DNA from: Metarhizium brunneum
Lineage: Eukaryota; Ascomycota; Sordariomycetes; Hypocreales; Clavicipitaceae
DNA: 64,000 nucleotides
Direction: 5' to 3'
NCBI RefSeq assembly: GCF_013426205.1
Contig: NC_089428.1
Coordinates: forward strand, 992,001-1,056,000
Below are positions 1-11,296 of the stretch, one piece after another. The notes under the pieces are model-generated. The model was not told where the DNA came from, did not search any database, and saw only the letters and a program-made list of their open reading frames with translations. The first letter of the stretch is position 1. Every line of letters starts with the position of its first letter. A program made the position numbers and the translations under genes.

Positions 1-1098
1 GAAGGGTTGGCGAGGTGCGTTTTCAACTACAGCCGCCCCGAAGTCCAGCAATGGCACAACTCTGTTGTAGCACAGTTCGCATCGTGGTATGTTCTCAAAA
101 TTTGTGGCGACTCCCATATTTATACATGCTTACTCGCTGTTCTCAGGGGCGTAGACCTCATCAAGCTCGATTATGTGACCCCCGGCTCTCCGCCTCCGCC
201 GGGAAAACAGTCCAAGCTTCCGGCAAACCAGAGCGAGGCCGTGATTGCGTATCATAAGGCAATTGAGAACAGTGGCCGGCAAATGCGGCTAGATATTTCC
301 TGGCAGCTAGACTTGTCAGAGCCGTCCTTTGCCATATGGAACCAAAATGCTGATTCGATGCGAGTCGATTCAGATATTATCAATTATCAAGGCAGCTCGT
401 TGACGAGCTGGAAGGCCATTCAGCGAGCGATTGATAATTATCGCAACTGGACAATTGCTGCGCTTGACTTGCCCTTCGCACTCGACATATATGCGGATTT
501 ATCCAGTCTTGCCGTCGGCAACAATGAAACACTTGCTGGTGTCAACGCCACCCAACAACAGACAATAATGACCCATGGGATTGCTTCCGGATCCAATTTG
601 ATCCTGGACTCGGACTTGACGCAGCTGGATGGTAGGCTGAGCCAGTCTCTATTGTTGAATGCCTCAGTTTTGCAGTTGGCCGACTTTACTGCTCGATACC
701 CCATGCAACCAAGGAATCCAGGGACAGGAGGACAGGACGCAAAGCAGCTGCAAGCGTGGATTGCAGGGCCATCAGAAGACAGTCGCGCAGTTGTAGTGAT
801 TGCAAATTATGGTCCTGACCAGGGCCAGGGCGGCTTCAACACTTCCCTAAGGGGACCACAGCAAGTGACTGTGTCTTGGACCGACCTTGGCATCAGTGGG
901 TGCTGGCAGGTGAGGAATGCCTGGACTGATGAAATTGAGGGTCGGATGGATACAAGTATTTCTGTGCTGTTGGGTGAAGGCGAAAGTGTCTTGTTGGACC
1001 TGACCTACGTGGGTTTGTCTTCAAGAGTCGGTACATGCGGTTTTGCTGCCAGGGCAGGGAAATTTATGAGCAGGTTCTTATTTCAGACACCTGGTTGA
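1..1098 (+). CDS. GH27 alpha-galactosidase (melibiase), 5'-truncated by the window edge
   Basis: This is the C-terminal part of a glycoside hydrolase family 27 enzyme, expected to be secreted and to release terminal alpha-galactose. The frame is open from base 1. A 60-bp phase-2 intron (87-146, GTATGT..CTTAC..CAG) keeps the frame if unspliced; splicing gives FASW-GVDLIKLDYV, which restores the GH27 nucleophile motif KLDY. DISWQLD follows, and RVDSD lies where the family has its acid/base Asp. The last third looks like the usual C-terminal beta-sandwich (WTDLG..CWQVRNAWT). NxT/S sequons (NET, NAT, NAS) fit secretion. The N-terminal signal and first barrel strands lie outside the window. Family call is firm; substrate is inferred from the family. 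Confidence 0.88.
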   Translation, partial: EGLARCVFNYSRPEVQQWHNSVVAQFASWYVLKICGDSHIYTCLLAVLRGVDLIKLDYVTPGSPPPPGKQSKLPANQSEAVIAYHKAIENSGRQMRLDISWQLDLSEPSFAIWNQNADSMRVDSDIINYQGSSLTSWKAIQRAIDNYRNWTIAALDLPFALDIYADLSSLAVGNNETLAGVNATQQQTIMTHGIASGSNLILDSDLTQLDGRLSQSLLLNASVLQLADFTARYPMQPRNPGTGGQDAKQLQAWIAGPSEDSRAVVVIANYGPDQGQGGFNTSLRGPQQVTVSWTDLGISGCWQVRNAWTDEIEGRMDTSISVLLGEGESVLLDLTYVGLSSRVGTCGFAARAGKFMSRFLFQTPG

Positions 1099-2350
1099 CA
1101 AGTGAAACCACGTTTGCAAACAATTATCGTCTATCCATTTGAAAATTAGGATCGAAAAGCACTACTATAAGCCGGAATGGTATTACTCACGTTATGCGTA
1201 CCTGCCGGGGGAGGCGGTCTATTTCAAATCCTAGAGCCCGATAATGAATCTTCATTGAACATGTGAGCTTGAACCTTGTCGAGATCCTGGGACGAAGTGC
1301 AAAGCCAAATGAACCTCACTTTGGTCCGATGTTATGTCCTTCTTGGAAAGGGAATTCTCACCAACCACGTGCTAATTTTCATGAATCCATCTTCGGGGTT
1401 CTGTCAGACGAAAGCCGGAAGTTCTCTAAAAATTGCCATTGCCAGAAAGTAGTTGACCGAACCCTTGGGGTCAGAACCAGTGTCAGCGTAGCATGCATAT
1501 GACCCTTGACTAAACGGTGGGCTAGCCCGACAAGGAAATGCCTTATTCCAAAGTCAAAATTAAGCATGCCTTACTAGACTTTTCTACCCCGCCGCATTTC
1601 CTGGGCAATGTAACCAAATGTTGGTCAGATGATGCGGGGAGAGAACTGCTGTTGTTGAAGGCATCAACACCTCTACATCCAAGGACGGAATATTTCCACT
1701 CTCATGAGCCATTCCTTACACTCGGCATTTAGGTCGCTCACAACATTTACAAAGACAGCCGGCAGCTGATGTGAAACCCGGCTGGTTGGCCATGGTCGTG
1801 GGTTACATGTCCAAAGCGGCACTAGAACACGCCATTGTTGCCCTTGAAAAGAGCAACATCCATGTGGTTCCCTAGTCAGACATCATTTTTTTACAATACT
1901 GAAGGTGTATGCCGTGACGGCATGGGGCAGAGTCCGCGGGACACATTATTCTCAGTCACGCAAGCCTGCGAAAACAACGCTTTCCCAACAGGAATCTGTC
2001 AAGCATAAAAATCCAGGTTTATCCAAGAGTGGGGTTGCTTGGCAGGCTGAAAGGAAAGTAGCATGCCAAACAGTCCTTCATAAACATTGATAGAATAGTA
2101 AGCAGTATATGGCTAATCATTGTGGCAGGACCCCAAAACAGCGAGCGTGGATGCAAAAGTGGCTTGTTTTAAGAAGTACAGGAACTACAATAAAAGCTTC
2201 TCGGATAGGCTTCGTTGGCACGAGAATGATATTCAACCGTTTCAGCTCGGCTTTATATGACGTATGCTCTCTAATATGGGTGAGGGGTGTTTAGGGCTTG
2301 ACTCAAATATAGGAATTTGGCACACATGTCAGCATGCTGTCGGCGTCAAG
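1099..2350. other. Intergenic, no gene seen
   Basis: Convergent gene ends flank this 1.25 kb. Only short open frames without recognisable domains or splice logic occur. I see no RNA gene or repeat. Confidence 0.6.
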
Positions 2351-3758
2351 TCATTTCCTGGGTTCTCCATCCACCGATTGAGTTCTCAGCATCCTCTCGT
2401 AGTCCGGCATCGCGTACCTAGTCATCCACTCCGAGCCAATAACCTCGTTGACGCTGCAACGTTGCTCCGGTCTGTACGCCAGCATCGGCCGCAACATGGC
2501 AAGCAGAGCCTCCTTCTCGGCCGAATCCATCGTCTCCATGTTTAATTTTCTGCGCCCGCTTTGGATAGTATCCTCAAACTGGTGGTCAAAGGTACACATA
2601 GGACCGTCTTCGACTCGGATAAGCTGGCCGTCCTCCGTAAAGCCCTCTGAGTGCGCATCCCATTTCTCCCACCATTCATCAGGCAGTTTCCCGAGAGTCT
2701 CGACCTGCATCCCTGTCACGTCGTCCTCGGTACCCCAAAACACCTCGAACAAGGATCGCTGGGCGAGGGTGGCCCAGACAGTACATGCGAGGGTCCAGAT
2801 GTCGCTGGAGAACGACTTCGGCTTCGTTGGCTCAAACCTAGACTCTGGTGGGCGAAAATGCACCGGCGTGCAACATTCGAATTTCGACTCCTGCGAAGGG
2901 CGGTATGACTCGCCAAAGTCAGCGAGGACGATGTCGGCCTCGGACAGGGGAAGCTTGTCGATACGCTCCATGGGGAACCAGACGGGCAGAGTGGCAACGG
3001 GTGGGACGCCCGATGGAATCGGCTTGTCACCAAACGTCTGAACTGGCTCTTGTTCTGGCTCTCCGCAGTGCTCCAACAGCTCCTCTTCAGACCAGAGATG
3101 AAATTTCTGCGGAAGTCTGAGTAGGACGTTGCCGAGATGAAGGTCTGGTGTCGGTCAAGTCAGTGGGTGTCGGGACAGCGAACAGGTACTAGCACTCACC
3201 TCCGTGGACAAACCCCTTAGCATGCAGGTAGGCAACCGCAAGAATTAATTGAGCTGCGATAGCACGTGCAACGGGCAGCATTAGAGGTGCGTAGAATCCT
3301 CTGCGTTTTCCCTCGTCCACGCTGCACCGTGCAACATCGGTGACCAGGCACGTATGGGTGCCGTGGGGACCATTGATGTGAAATGTGTTGAGAAGTATGG
3401 GCATCATGCCCCGGCCCAGGGCGTCGTCGTTCCCATCGCCGTCCACCTGAGACGGATGCCTTAGGAGGGACAGAATCTCAGACTCACGCGGGCTCGCATC
3501 CGCCGTGCAGACTTTGACCGCAACGAGTCGCTGGAGCACCTCGTCTCGCGCGAGCCAGACCGTGGAATAGCTGCCGTGGCCGAGCTTTTGCAGTACATTG
3601 TAATGACCGCCAAGTCGATCGTCGATGGCCACTGGATGGTAGCCACCAGGGCCATATCTGTAAAAAGGCTCCGCGTCGTCAATAGCATGGAAGCGGACCC
3701 CAGAGTCCGATTCAGACGTGCGGCTCCCATCTGGGGTCTGTGTTGCTGGTTTGCTCAT
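2351..3758 (-). CDS. SRPK-type serine/threonine protein kinase
   Basis: Two exons, 3758-3200 and 3144-2351, join across a 55-bp intron (3199-3145, GTGAGT..CTGAC..CAG) to give about 450 residues. The splice recreates HGGDLHLGN, the catalytic-loop Asp motif of the SR-protein kinase family. Also visible: the glycine-rich loop LGHGSYSTVW, the ATP lysine in VAVKV, LADFGES (DFG) and FRPPE (APE equivalent). N-terminal RYGPGGYHPV is typical of fungal SRPK-like kinases, which often come as expanded paralogues. I start at 3758 (MSKPATQ) because it sits just before the conserved N-terminus; an in-frame ATG at 3947 would add 63 low-complexity residues. All catalytic residues are present, so it should be active. 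The substrate is unknown. Confidence 0.85.
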
Positions 3759-4756
3759 GACGAAACGTGACGAGGCCCAATGTGCAGGATAGAGTCGAAA
3801 TAAAGGACAGCGGAAGCCGCCAGCTGGAGCTGCTAGTAGGGGAAATGGAGGAGAAAGAAAACCTTGACAGCTTAGCAGAGCCAAAGATGGCCTTCTCATC
3901 ACCGTTGAGATAGGACTGGAGTTGCAGTAAGTCTTGATTATGCACATGGGTGTGACAAGGGCTAGGCTTGGAGCAATGACTCAATTCATCTAATAACAGT
4001 CTTTAGTATCAAAGGTCCTTGGTTTTCCTCAAGGCCTTGTTGACCAAAGGGGTCTTTAAATACAAGAAGTCGGTGAGGGACTTTGCCCTAGGTCTCGTGA
4101 TCAGAGCCCTCGTGCAACTATCGTCGGGATCAAGGCTCGGCCCGTGCCTTCATGGCAACGTGTCATCCGTGTAACAATGCGTGATTCTGTCAGGGATTGA
4201 AGGGATGTTGGCAAAGATGAGGCCGTTGGCCAACGTGGAAGGGGATGGCGACTTACGTAAGCTGTCACTTACACAGGGCCTTGCTAAGAAGAAGAACGTT
4301 GTTGGTCGACTGTCCACGCGTCACGGAAATTATTACTGCCCCTGGCCTTGTAATTCTAGCTGTAGGAATAACATCAGGTCTGGACTTAGTAATTTGACCC
4401 AGGGATATTGCCTAGTCCCTATTGTAATAGTACCCTAAAATATAAAGTCATATAGTATTTCTAGCCGCTAAATTTATAACTATCTTGCCCGCATTTTTAT
4501 ATAACTTAATATCTAATACAGGCTTAAGTTATCTTATAATTAATATAAATAAAACTTATAAGGTCTCTTATATAAACGTGATAATAAAAATTCCACCTTT
4601 ATAAGCTTTAAACTATATTATACTAGGTTGCTTGCGAAACTCAAGGTTATTCAATTCTATTATGCCTCAAGCCAACCTTTAACTTCTCTAGGCCAAGCTG
4701 CCGCTACGCTGCGGGTACTAGACGCTATAAATAGAGCTCGCTATAAGCATAATATT
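3759..4756. other. Intergenic with a dispersed repeat and an AT-rich island
   Basis: It holds the promoter of the kinase, one copy of a dispersed repeat (3963-4140) and a strongly AT-rich stretch (about 4433-4760). No credible gene. Confidence 0.6.
3963..4140 (+). repeat. Dispersed repeat family, copy 1
   Basis: The segment containing CAGTCTTTAG..GGTCCTTGGTTTTCC..CCTAGGTC recurs at about 19528-19700 on the same strand and at about 43985-44135 inverted. The copies differ by many substitutions, so the family is old. No coding capacity; it could be a solo LTR or MITE fragment. Confidence 0.65.
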
Positions 4757-5821
4757 TCAGTCATCCAAAAATGTTTCAAATTCCTCATCTAGCAGCTCGG
4801 ACTCTGATCCAGACTCCTCTTCCACAGTCTTGCCATCTTCACCCCACGCCATGTCATCGCCCAGAATCATAGTCCTGCCAGTCAAGACGTCGAGTGACTG
4901 CGTTTCAAACTGAGGTAGTGTATGAGTCAGAATCCTCACAACTTTGGGTGACGTCATTTTGGTTGCGAGAGCCTCTGCCTTCTCTTGTATGTCCGCTTTC
5001 AGTTGAAGCAATCCTCCTTCCTGGAAACCACATCGTTTAGAGTGAGCCGCCGAGGTTATCCCTGGTAGGTTGGTAGTCAGGCTCAAGTTGACGACCACTT
5101 CGCTCAAGTGCAGACTTTCGTTTGGGTCCTGGGGCTTCAAAACGTCAGGGCAGATGCTGCGCATGCGTACATGAAGGGTTCGAAGCGTGCGCAGAAGGGT
5201 GCCGATGGCTGGACAAATATGATGGCTACCCCCTTGCTCTCCCGATGGGGCTAGAATGCTGACAGATGAATCCAGCACTAGCATGCAGAGGTTCTCCATC
5301 GAAAGCAAGGCTTGCATCGCTGCTAGCGGCAGATAATCGTCAGAGCTATCCAGCGGCTGAGGGGAGAGATAGCCCCGGGCTCTTATGCGCAAGGTACGCA
5401 ACCTGTGAGATTTTTGGGCCATAATGGTGAGTTGGGCGAGGTCATTTCCAAGGTCCTTTATCCATGTCTCAGTCGTATGTTCTCTGGGAGCCTCATTCGG
5501 GCCACTGTCCTTTAATAGATCCAATTCCGAAGCAGGGTTTTCAGGATATAACGTGGAGAAAGGGGCATGATATCCGCTGAGATCAAGCTCCAGGATTTCC
5601 AGGCGGCCCTGAAGTAGAGATGGACTTTTCATGACCCGGGAACTTACTAGGCTACGCAGGGTCTTTTGGTAAAGTTTGATGCACTTGAAAAATACAGGAA
5701 GGGCATATTCGAACCATTGTTTGCAGACCGTAAGGCGACCCAAATCTTCGTGGAAAAAAGATGACCCGACTTGATCAAAGATCTGTGTTAGAGTCTCGGG
5801 AGGCAATTTGTAAAGTGACAT
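4757..5821 (-). CDS. F-box domain protein
   Basis: Single-exon, 354 residues. The N-terminus reads as an F-box (LPPETLTQIFDQVGSS, then LTVCKQWFEYALPVFFKCI, residues 6-48), the Skp1-binding part of SCF ubiquitin ligases. The middle shows scattered leucine-rich stretches (ILELDLSGYH, LRTLRIRARG, ENLCMLVLDSS) like the degenerate LRR substrate domain common in fungal F-box proteins. The C-terminus is acidic (EEESGSESELLDEEFETFLDD). The target protein cannot be read from sequence. The gene abuts AT-rich DNA downstream. Confidence 0.75.
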   Translation of the reverse strand: MSLYKLPPETLTQIFDQVGSSFFHEDLGRLTVCKQWFEYALPVFFKCIKLYQKTLRSLVSSRVMKSPSLLQGRLEILELDLSGYHAPFSTLYPENPASELDLLKDSGPNEAPREHTTETWIKDLGNDLAQLTIMAQKSHRLRTLRIRARGYLSPQPLDSSDDYLPLAAMQALLSMENLCMLVLDSSVSILAPSGEQGGSHHICPAIGTLLRTLRTLHVRMRSICPDVLKPQDPNESLHLSEVVVNLSLTTNLPGITSAAHSKRCGFQEGGLLQLKADIQEKAEALATKMTSPKVVRILTHTLPQFETQSLDVLTGRTMILGDDMAWGEDGKTVEEESGSESELLDEEFETFLDD

Positions 5822-6856
5822 TATAGTCGTCGACTAGGGCGAGTTTTAAGGATTCGCTGTAAAAGGGATATACAATATGTTTCGAGAATTAACGATATGC
5901 ACATTGAATCTATCTGAAGAAGGTGGTGCGAGATTTGTCAACTCGACGCAGATATCCTTTTATCGTCCACACTGCATAGCGGGGCTCCCCTAGTTTTATT
6001 GGCCGTTTTCCACAGCAAGCCTCCACATGGCTGCCCTCTGGGCGCTAAGTGGAGCCACACGATTGGCTGCGCTTCTTTCTTGCTTCCAGTAATCGCCCAA
6101 GACAGAAATGCCCTGGTACTTTGTATAGTCTGGTACGGAAATTGCTGTAGGCACCTAGTGCGTGGAACACCTTAAGCAGGTTACAGATTTTTGGAAGGGA
6201 TGAGAGGGAATTATTACATGTGGCTTATATATACGTTCTTTGTCTAAGTTCTTTTACTAAATCCAGGCTTAATAGTTTATTATATTATTTTACTCCTAGA
6301 TTGCAGCTTAGGATAGTTATATATAAGGAACACGTCAAGGTTCTTTAATAATATGATAACCCAATTTCAGTCTTTTAATATTGGCTCATAGTTAGAGATT
6401 TAGCCGTGAGTTATTGTACAAATAACCGGGAGGAGCTTACAGTACTACCATTTCAACATCTTATCAAATTTCTATGAGGAGTTCTAGTCTAATTCTTGCT
6501 CTACCTATTCGCCTCGTACCATACCGTAAGCCAAATTGGAAAAGTACCAGTATCAACGCTTCCACAAGTAGATCAAGCCAGCACTCCCTCCAGGAAACAA
6601 AGTATCGTACCGTCCAAGCATGGCAAATCACCAGATAATCTGATACAGAGTCACTTTGGCCTGGCAACACATCGATTCTTCCTTGCCCCTTTTCCTTCAA
6701 TGTATTGCATGGTCTTCGTGCTGTTGGCAGGCTGGATAGGGAATTTTCTCCGCAGTCACGTGCTTTTGTCCCATCCATACGTTGTCAAAACACCATGAAA
6801 CGTAGCCCATAATCGTTCATCATCACACCTTCCATTCTCCTTAACTTTCCCTCAAG
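5822..6856. other. Intergenic, partly AT-rich
   Basis: Bidirectional space between the F-box gene and the phosphotransferase gene. About 6215-6480 is AT-rich. Short overlapping frames on both strands (6464-6798) show no domain. Nothing else seen. Confidence 0.55.
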
Positions 6857-8158
6857 TTGACAATTTTTCGACAAACTTCCTCAACTTTTGCTCTTATCCA
6901 AGGCCCGAACGAACATAAGAAGATGGAAAAACCAAGCGACCACTGGCAGGGCTTTGCTAGTCTGGCTCCAGGTTCAGACAGATATAAGCGAATCCAGCTC
7001 CTCTCCTCGGCAAACTTCGAATATCTCAAGGCGCGCGGAATAGAGTCCCGCAAGAAGCATCAACCGGGCTTACCCTCCGATGTCAAATGCAGCGTCAATC
7101 TGACACATTTCACATCTGGTTTCAATAATGTCGTCTTCGAACTTGCATTCTCAGACAATGTGTACTGGATAGCCCGGATCCCGCACCAGTGCCAGACCGA
7201 GAGTGATAAGACCTCATTAGCAAGCGAGATTGCCACAATGAAGATGATTCAAGAACACACAACTGTCCCGATCCCCCAGGTTTTCGACTTTCAAACGTCC
7301 GCGGACCAGCCCTTTGGCTATCCATATGTTTTCATGGAGTACTTGGGCGGCCGTACCCTTCCAAATGGGCTGGCGAGAGCTATACCTTCCCAGCACCATA
7401 ATAAAGTAGCCAGGCAGCTTGCAAATGTTTTTGCACAACTCCAAAATCTTACCTTCAGCCGCATCGGGCGTCTCTGGTGTGGCGAAAATGCTGATCAGCC
7501 CGTCAAGATCATACCCATGGCCTGGCACGCGACGCCTGGCCCGTTGGAAACCTCGCTGGAATACTTCTACAATCAAAAACAGGATGAAAACAGGGAAGCC
7601 ATTTCCATGCATCCGGATGACCCAAACTGGCGGACTGCTTGTTGGGTGCTGAAAACAGCGCTAACCCACATGATTATTGAGGACAGAGTCCGCGGCCCCT
7701 TTCCCCTCTGTCACCTCGACCTGCATTTCGGTAATATGCTTTTTGATAACGACTACAATCTTACGGGAATCATTGATTGGAGCAGTGCCCAGGCTGCCCC
7801 CCTCGAGCAGTTGTCGGTCTGCCCGGAATTTGTCACCTTTCCTGGATTATCAGCAGAGGAGAATCAACCCATTGTCGACCTGAAGAAGCTTGTTGTAGAA
7901 TCTATAATGAAAATGGAGAGCAATCAAGAATGGAGGCCACCCATGGATAATCCAGGAGCAAACATGGTGCTGAAAGCGAATATGACACGCCTTTCCACTT
8001 ACATGGCTTCTAAGAGCGCAGAAATCACTCATCGTCATTACATGGCTTCTTCAAGGAAAAGCCTTTTCGGTGGCAAGGCAGTTGCAAAGCTCATTTACGG
8101 GAAGAGCGTCACTTGGGAACAGCTGACGGAGGTATATGGCACCATGCCGCTCTCCTAG
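6857..8158 (+). CDS. Aminoglycoside-phosphotransferase-fold (APH) kinase-like protein
   Basis: Intronless, 433 residues from 6857 or 411 from the ATG at 6923 (MEKPSDHW), which I favour because homology-like sequence starts there. APH-family features: an N-terminal lobe with VYWIARIPH; YPYVFMEYLGGRTL as hinge; the catalytic loop CHLDLHFGNMLFD (HxDxxxxN); and GIIDWSSA in place of DFG. Fungi carry dozens of such proteins, mostly of unknown substrate; resistance to aminoglycosides should not be assumed. No signal peptide, so cytosolic. Motifs look intact. Confidence 0.83.
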   Translation: MTIFRQTSSTFALIQGPNEHKKMEKPSDHWQGFASLAPGSDRYKRIQLLSSANFEYLKARGIESRKKHQPGLPSDVKCSVNLTHFTSGFNNVVFELAFSDNVYWIARIPHQCQTESDKTSLASEIATMKMIQEHTTVPIPQVFDFQTSADQPFGYPYVFMEYLGGRTLPNGLARAIPSQHHNKVARQLANVFAQLQNLTFSRIGRLWCGENADQPVKIIPMAWHATPGPLETSLEYFYNQKQDENREAISMHPDDPNWRTACWVLKTALTHMIIEDRVRGPFPLCHLDLHFGNMLFDNDYNLTGIIDWSSAQAAPLEQLSVCPEFVTFPGLSAEENQPIVDLKKLVVESIMKMESNQEWRPPMDNPGANMVLKANMTRLSTYMASKSAEITHRHYMASSRKSLFGGKAVAKLIYGKSVTWEQLTEVYGTMPLS

Positions 8159-10173
8159 ACGATTTTCGCTGCCGTGGTCCTATTTTGTCGCTCCAAAGGC
8201 GGTTCTTTTGTATCGTATCTACAAACTTGCTCTATTTGCTACTATGACATACTATTCTTGCCCCCCACCAAATTTTGCATAACGTTTAGGCCAGAGTGTG
8301 ATATTTATATACACTAAAGATGTTGCTCCTTCTGGGAGCGCTCAACGACTTCCACTTGAATCAGTTCAGGTATACCTTGACAAGGGGTAGTGTGTTAGCT
8401 TTGTGAAGCCTGAAACCGACATACTCAAAGAGCTCTATTGGGCACACCAAGACCTGCGATTGCAAGCTTCGTTCGTTGCTAGTTGAGAGTACGGTGGGCA
8501 GTAATGGGTGTACGGTTCACCGTTTTAACAAGAAATGATGTGTAATTCCTACCGATGTGCCCTCTGCCATGAAAGTCTTGTCTAGGCTTGTAAAACTGCA
8601 ACATATAAAGGTGGATAGTTTTTACACAAACTGCAGGAAAGTTTTGGAAAGGGACCTACATTCAACTTCTTCAAGCGAAAATTTGCGAGATCTGCATGTG
8701 GAGTGGTCGTCAAGTGGAAAGAGTAGAGGAAGCGGTTCCAAGAAGTCATCACCTGTCAGAGTATATGCCAACCCAGGAGAGCGGGTGACCCCCAGGTACT
8801 TTATCAAAAATTGTGAAATATAGGGGTAAATATAGCGGCAAGATATATTAACCTTGTTTACAGCCGGCAAAGCCATGTATATGGTCAAAATTCTACTAAA
8901 GACAGAGTATATTTACATGCACTTTCATACAATTCAGGATTGATAAGCCTAGAAAGCCCAACAAACAATGAGACCAGTGATCGGCCAAATTCTCTACTTG
9001 ATTGAACACCATTCAAGCCACGTCTCTAACCTTGACTTTAATGGTAAGACGGTCCACTTGGAAGCCGCCAGATAGCGAGAAAGCCAAGGTCGTTTGGGTG
9101 CAAAGGGGACGTTGTATTGAAGAGCGGGCTTCTTCTTACATGTAGTGTTCAATCCACTCAACTGTGGATAGAATTTGAGGGCATTTTATATGTCATGGAA
9201 GGGCTCGGCCACTCATTGGACCCATGTCGCATGTAACTTTTGAAGATATAGCGACGTCGTTTAGGATATTCTAATATACCAGACAAGTTGATGATTGAAT
9301 TGCCATCACTAATCCGCGCACAGAAAAGGTATCACGGTTTAAAGACACCAAGCCAAAGGGAATTCCACAAGTACCTGTCATAAGTATCCTTATATACCTC
9401 TTGACTGTAGATGTCCTGTATTTTCCCGTTAATACAAGGGATGTGTCGAGTCAAGTACACTATGGACAGCCCAGAATGAGATACCTGTCACTGTATCCCT
9501 TCACATGGAAACTTGCTCTTGGAGCCTGCAGAAAGGCGCTCGCCTCAAGAACAGAAAGACAGCACTGCAACATGGAAGGCCAAGGCTGCGCTGTGCAGGC
9601 CACGACAACTTTCCACATGATGCGATCAAGCATCTATCTATGAAGATCTATAAATATTCCATGATGAAAGACGGGAAGCAGTTCATCTTACATGGCGAAA
9701 CTGATATGTTAGGGTTACATAGTACTTGCACTTTAATGTTCAATGTTGATACGTATTCCTCCAGAAAGCCCGTGCGAACGACGCGGCCTCCGAGTCCGGA
9801 CGGGGCGCTTCTGGTCCAGCGGCTGTGGTCCCAGTGCCACTACCTGGGTACATGCATGTGTACCTACTTAGGTAGGTGGTCCAGTGGGCACATGCAAGCC
9901 TAGAGCGGGCGCTAACCACAGCCTGGCCTGGTAACATCAGATTGACATATCAAGGTCGCGATGCACGCGTCAACCACACTTCCCATCACATACAGCGCTT
10001 GAGAAAGTAATCGCTTTTCATCCAAGAGAAATCGACTTGCTTGATAAATCTGATGAAAAAAACCTGGAAAAGCAGCCCTATCCCTCACCCCTGTCCTGTC
10101 CCGGTGGATGCGCTGCACTGGGTGTAAACCCACAACCCTTTATAAGGCATGGTCAGGGTCAAACGTTGACAAT
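8159..10173. other. Long intergenic region
   Basis: Two kilobases without a supportable gene. An open frame at 8557-8823 and others near 9401-9903 lack domains and codon character. A short self-complementary TACCTACTTAGGTAGG element lies near 9858-9876. Confidence 0.5.
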
Positions 10174-10270
10174 ACCAAGATGGCCGAGGGGTTAAGGCGG
10201 TGGACTTAAGCCATTTTTGGCGTAATTTCCACTATCGAGAGATTCCTGGGTTCGAACCCCAGTCTTGGTA
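10174..10270 (+). tRNA. tRNA-Leu, anticodon UAA, with 16-nt intron
   Basis: Acceptor stem ACCAAGA/TCTTGGT with discriminator A pairs perfectly. The D-arm holds TGGCCGAGGGGTTAAGGCG (box A). The anticodon stem GTGGA (10200-10204) pairs with TCCAC (10228-10232); the anticodon TAA is at 10207-10209. A 16-nt intron at 10211-10226 follows position 37, the canonical site. The long variable arm is typical of leucine tRNA, and the T-arm CTGGG-TTCGAAC-CCCAG is box B. No CCA is encoded. A T-rich Pol III terminator follows directly. Confidence 0.95.
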
Positions 10271-10290
10271 GTTTTGCTCTTTTTGATGGC
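10271..10290 (+). terminator. RNA polymerase III terminator of tRNA-Leu
   Basis: Runs of T4 and T5 within 15 nt of the tRNA 3' end are the normal Pol III stop signal. Confidence 0.7.
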
Positions 10291-11296
10291 CGCTTCCTGG
10301 CCCAAAGCGATGAATTTTGCACCTATATTTTGCCAAAATGCACCCAACATCTTTCATTTTTGTTCATTCTTTTTACTCAATTTGCATATACTGTCATTCC
10401 ATGATTCAGCATGTGTGGTGTGGAGGAACCGACAACTCTCGACTTGATGGACGGGTGGCTTACAGCCTTACGCGCGGCAGTCGGCTGCGATGCCTCCTCC
10501 CGGAAAGGGCTGCGTGATTGACCGTATGCCATCTCTTGGGGCTACGCGATTACAAAAAGAACCTACTGGACATCTCCAATCAATTCGACAGGACGTTTTG
10601 GCTACGAACCCTGGTTTACGACACTCAGTTTAGCGAGTACATCGGCTCCGGGAGCGCGAGCCCGCCACGTCGCAACGCCGCAAGCCATTGTGTGGATGTA
10701 CTTGTTGCATTTTCTTCCGATTGAACCAGGGGACAGGATTTCAATGACACGAGCGCGGCTGGACAGTTGAAGCTGCTTCCGACCAGTCCCAGGCTGCATA
10801 GCGAATAAAAAATAGCCATGCTTGATTCGGGCTGGGCATTGAATGTCCTGCGACGGCGGCCGGTTCAAAAACGGCGTAAACTGGACGGCGGTCCAACATT
10901 GTAGTTTTGTCTACGTTGGAGACGCGACATGTTCGTGCTGCGGCTGCGGTATGAATGACTGGACAATCTAGCATGGTGTGCCGGCTAATTCCATCGCTCC
11001 TGAGATTTTTGAGGAAATAAAAGAGCCACTTGAATTGATGCAGTGGTGCTCATGTCGTTGAAGTAGTTCATCCCAGCCTTCCAGTATCATCGTGGCCGGC
11101 GCTGGTCACGCTATAGATTGGACATGTTCCATTCAACATCTGACACGCAAAATGAGGGAACCCATCAGCTGGCAGCAGGCAGGGGCGCATTGCCCGCTTG
11201 GCCCGTCGTACAACTAGCTATAGAGCCCAAACTTCAAGTAACATTGAACAGCTATATACTTCTATAACCCCGCTGGATGCTAAAAGTCCAATGCCA
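10291..11296. other. Intergenic, no gene seen
   Basis: Only short overlapping frames on both strands (for example 10602-10974) with no domain or splice evidence. Confidence 0.5.
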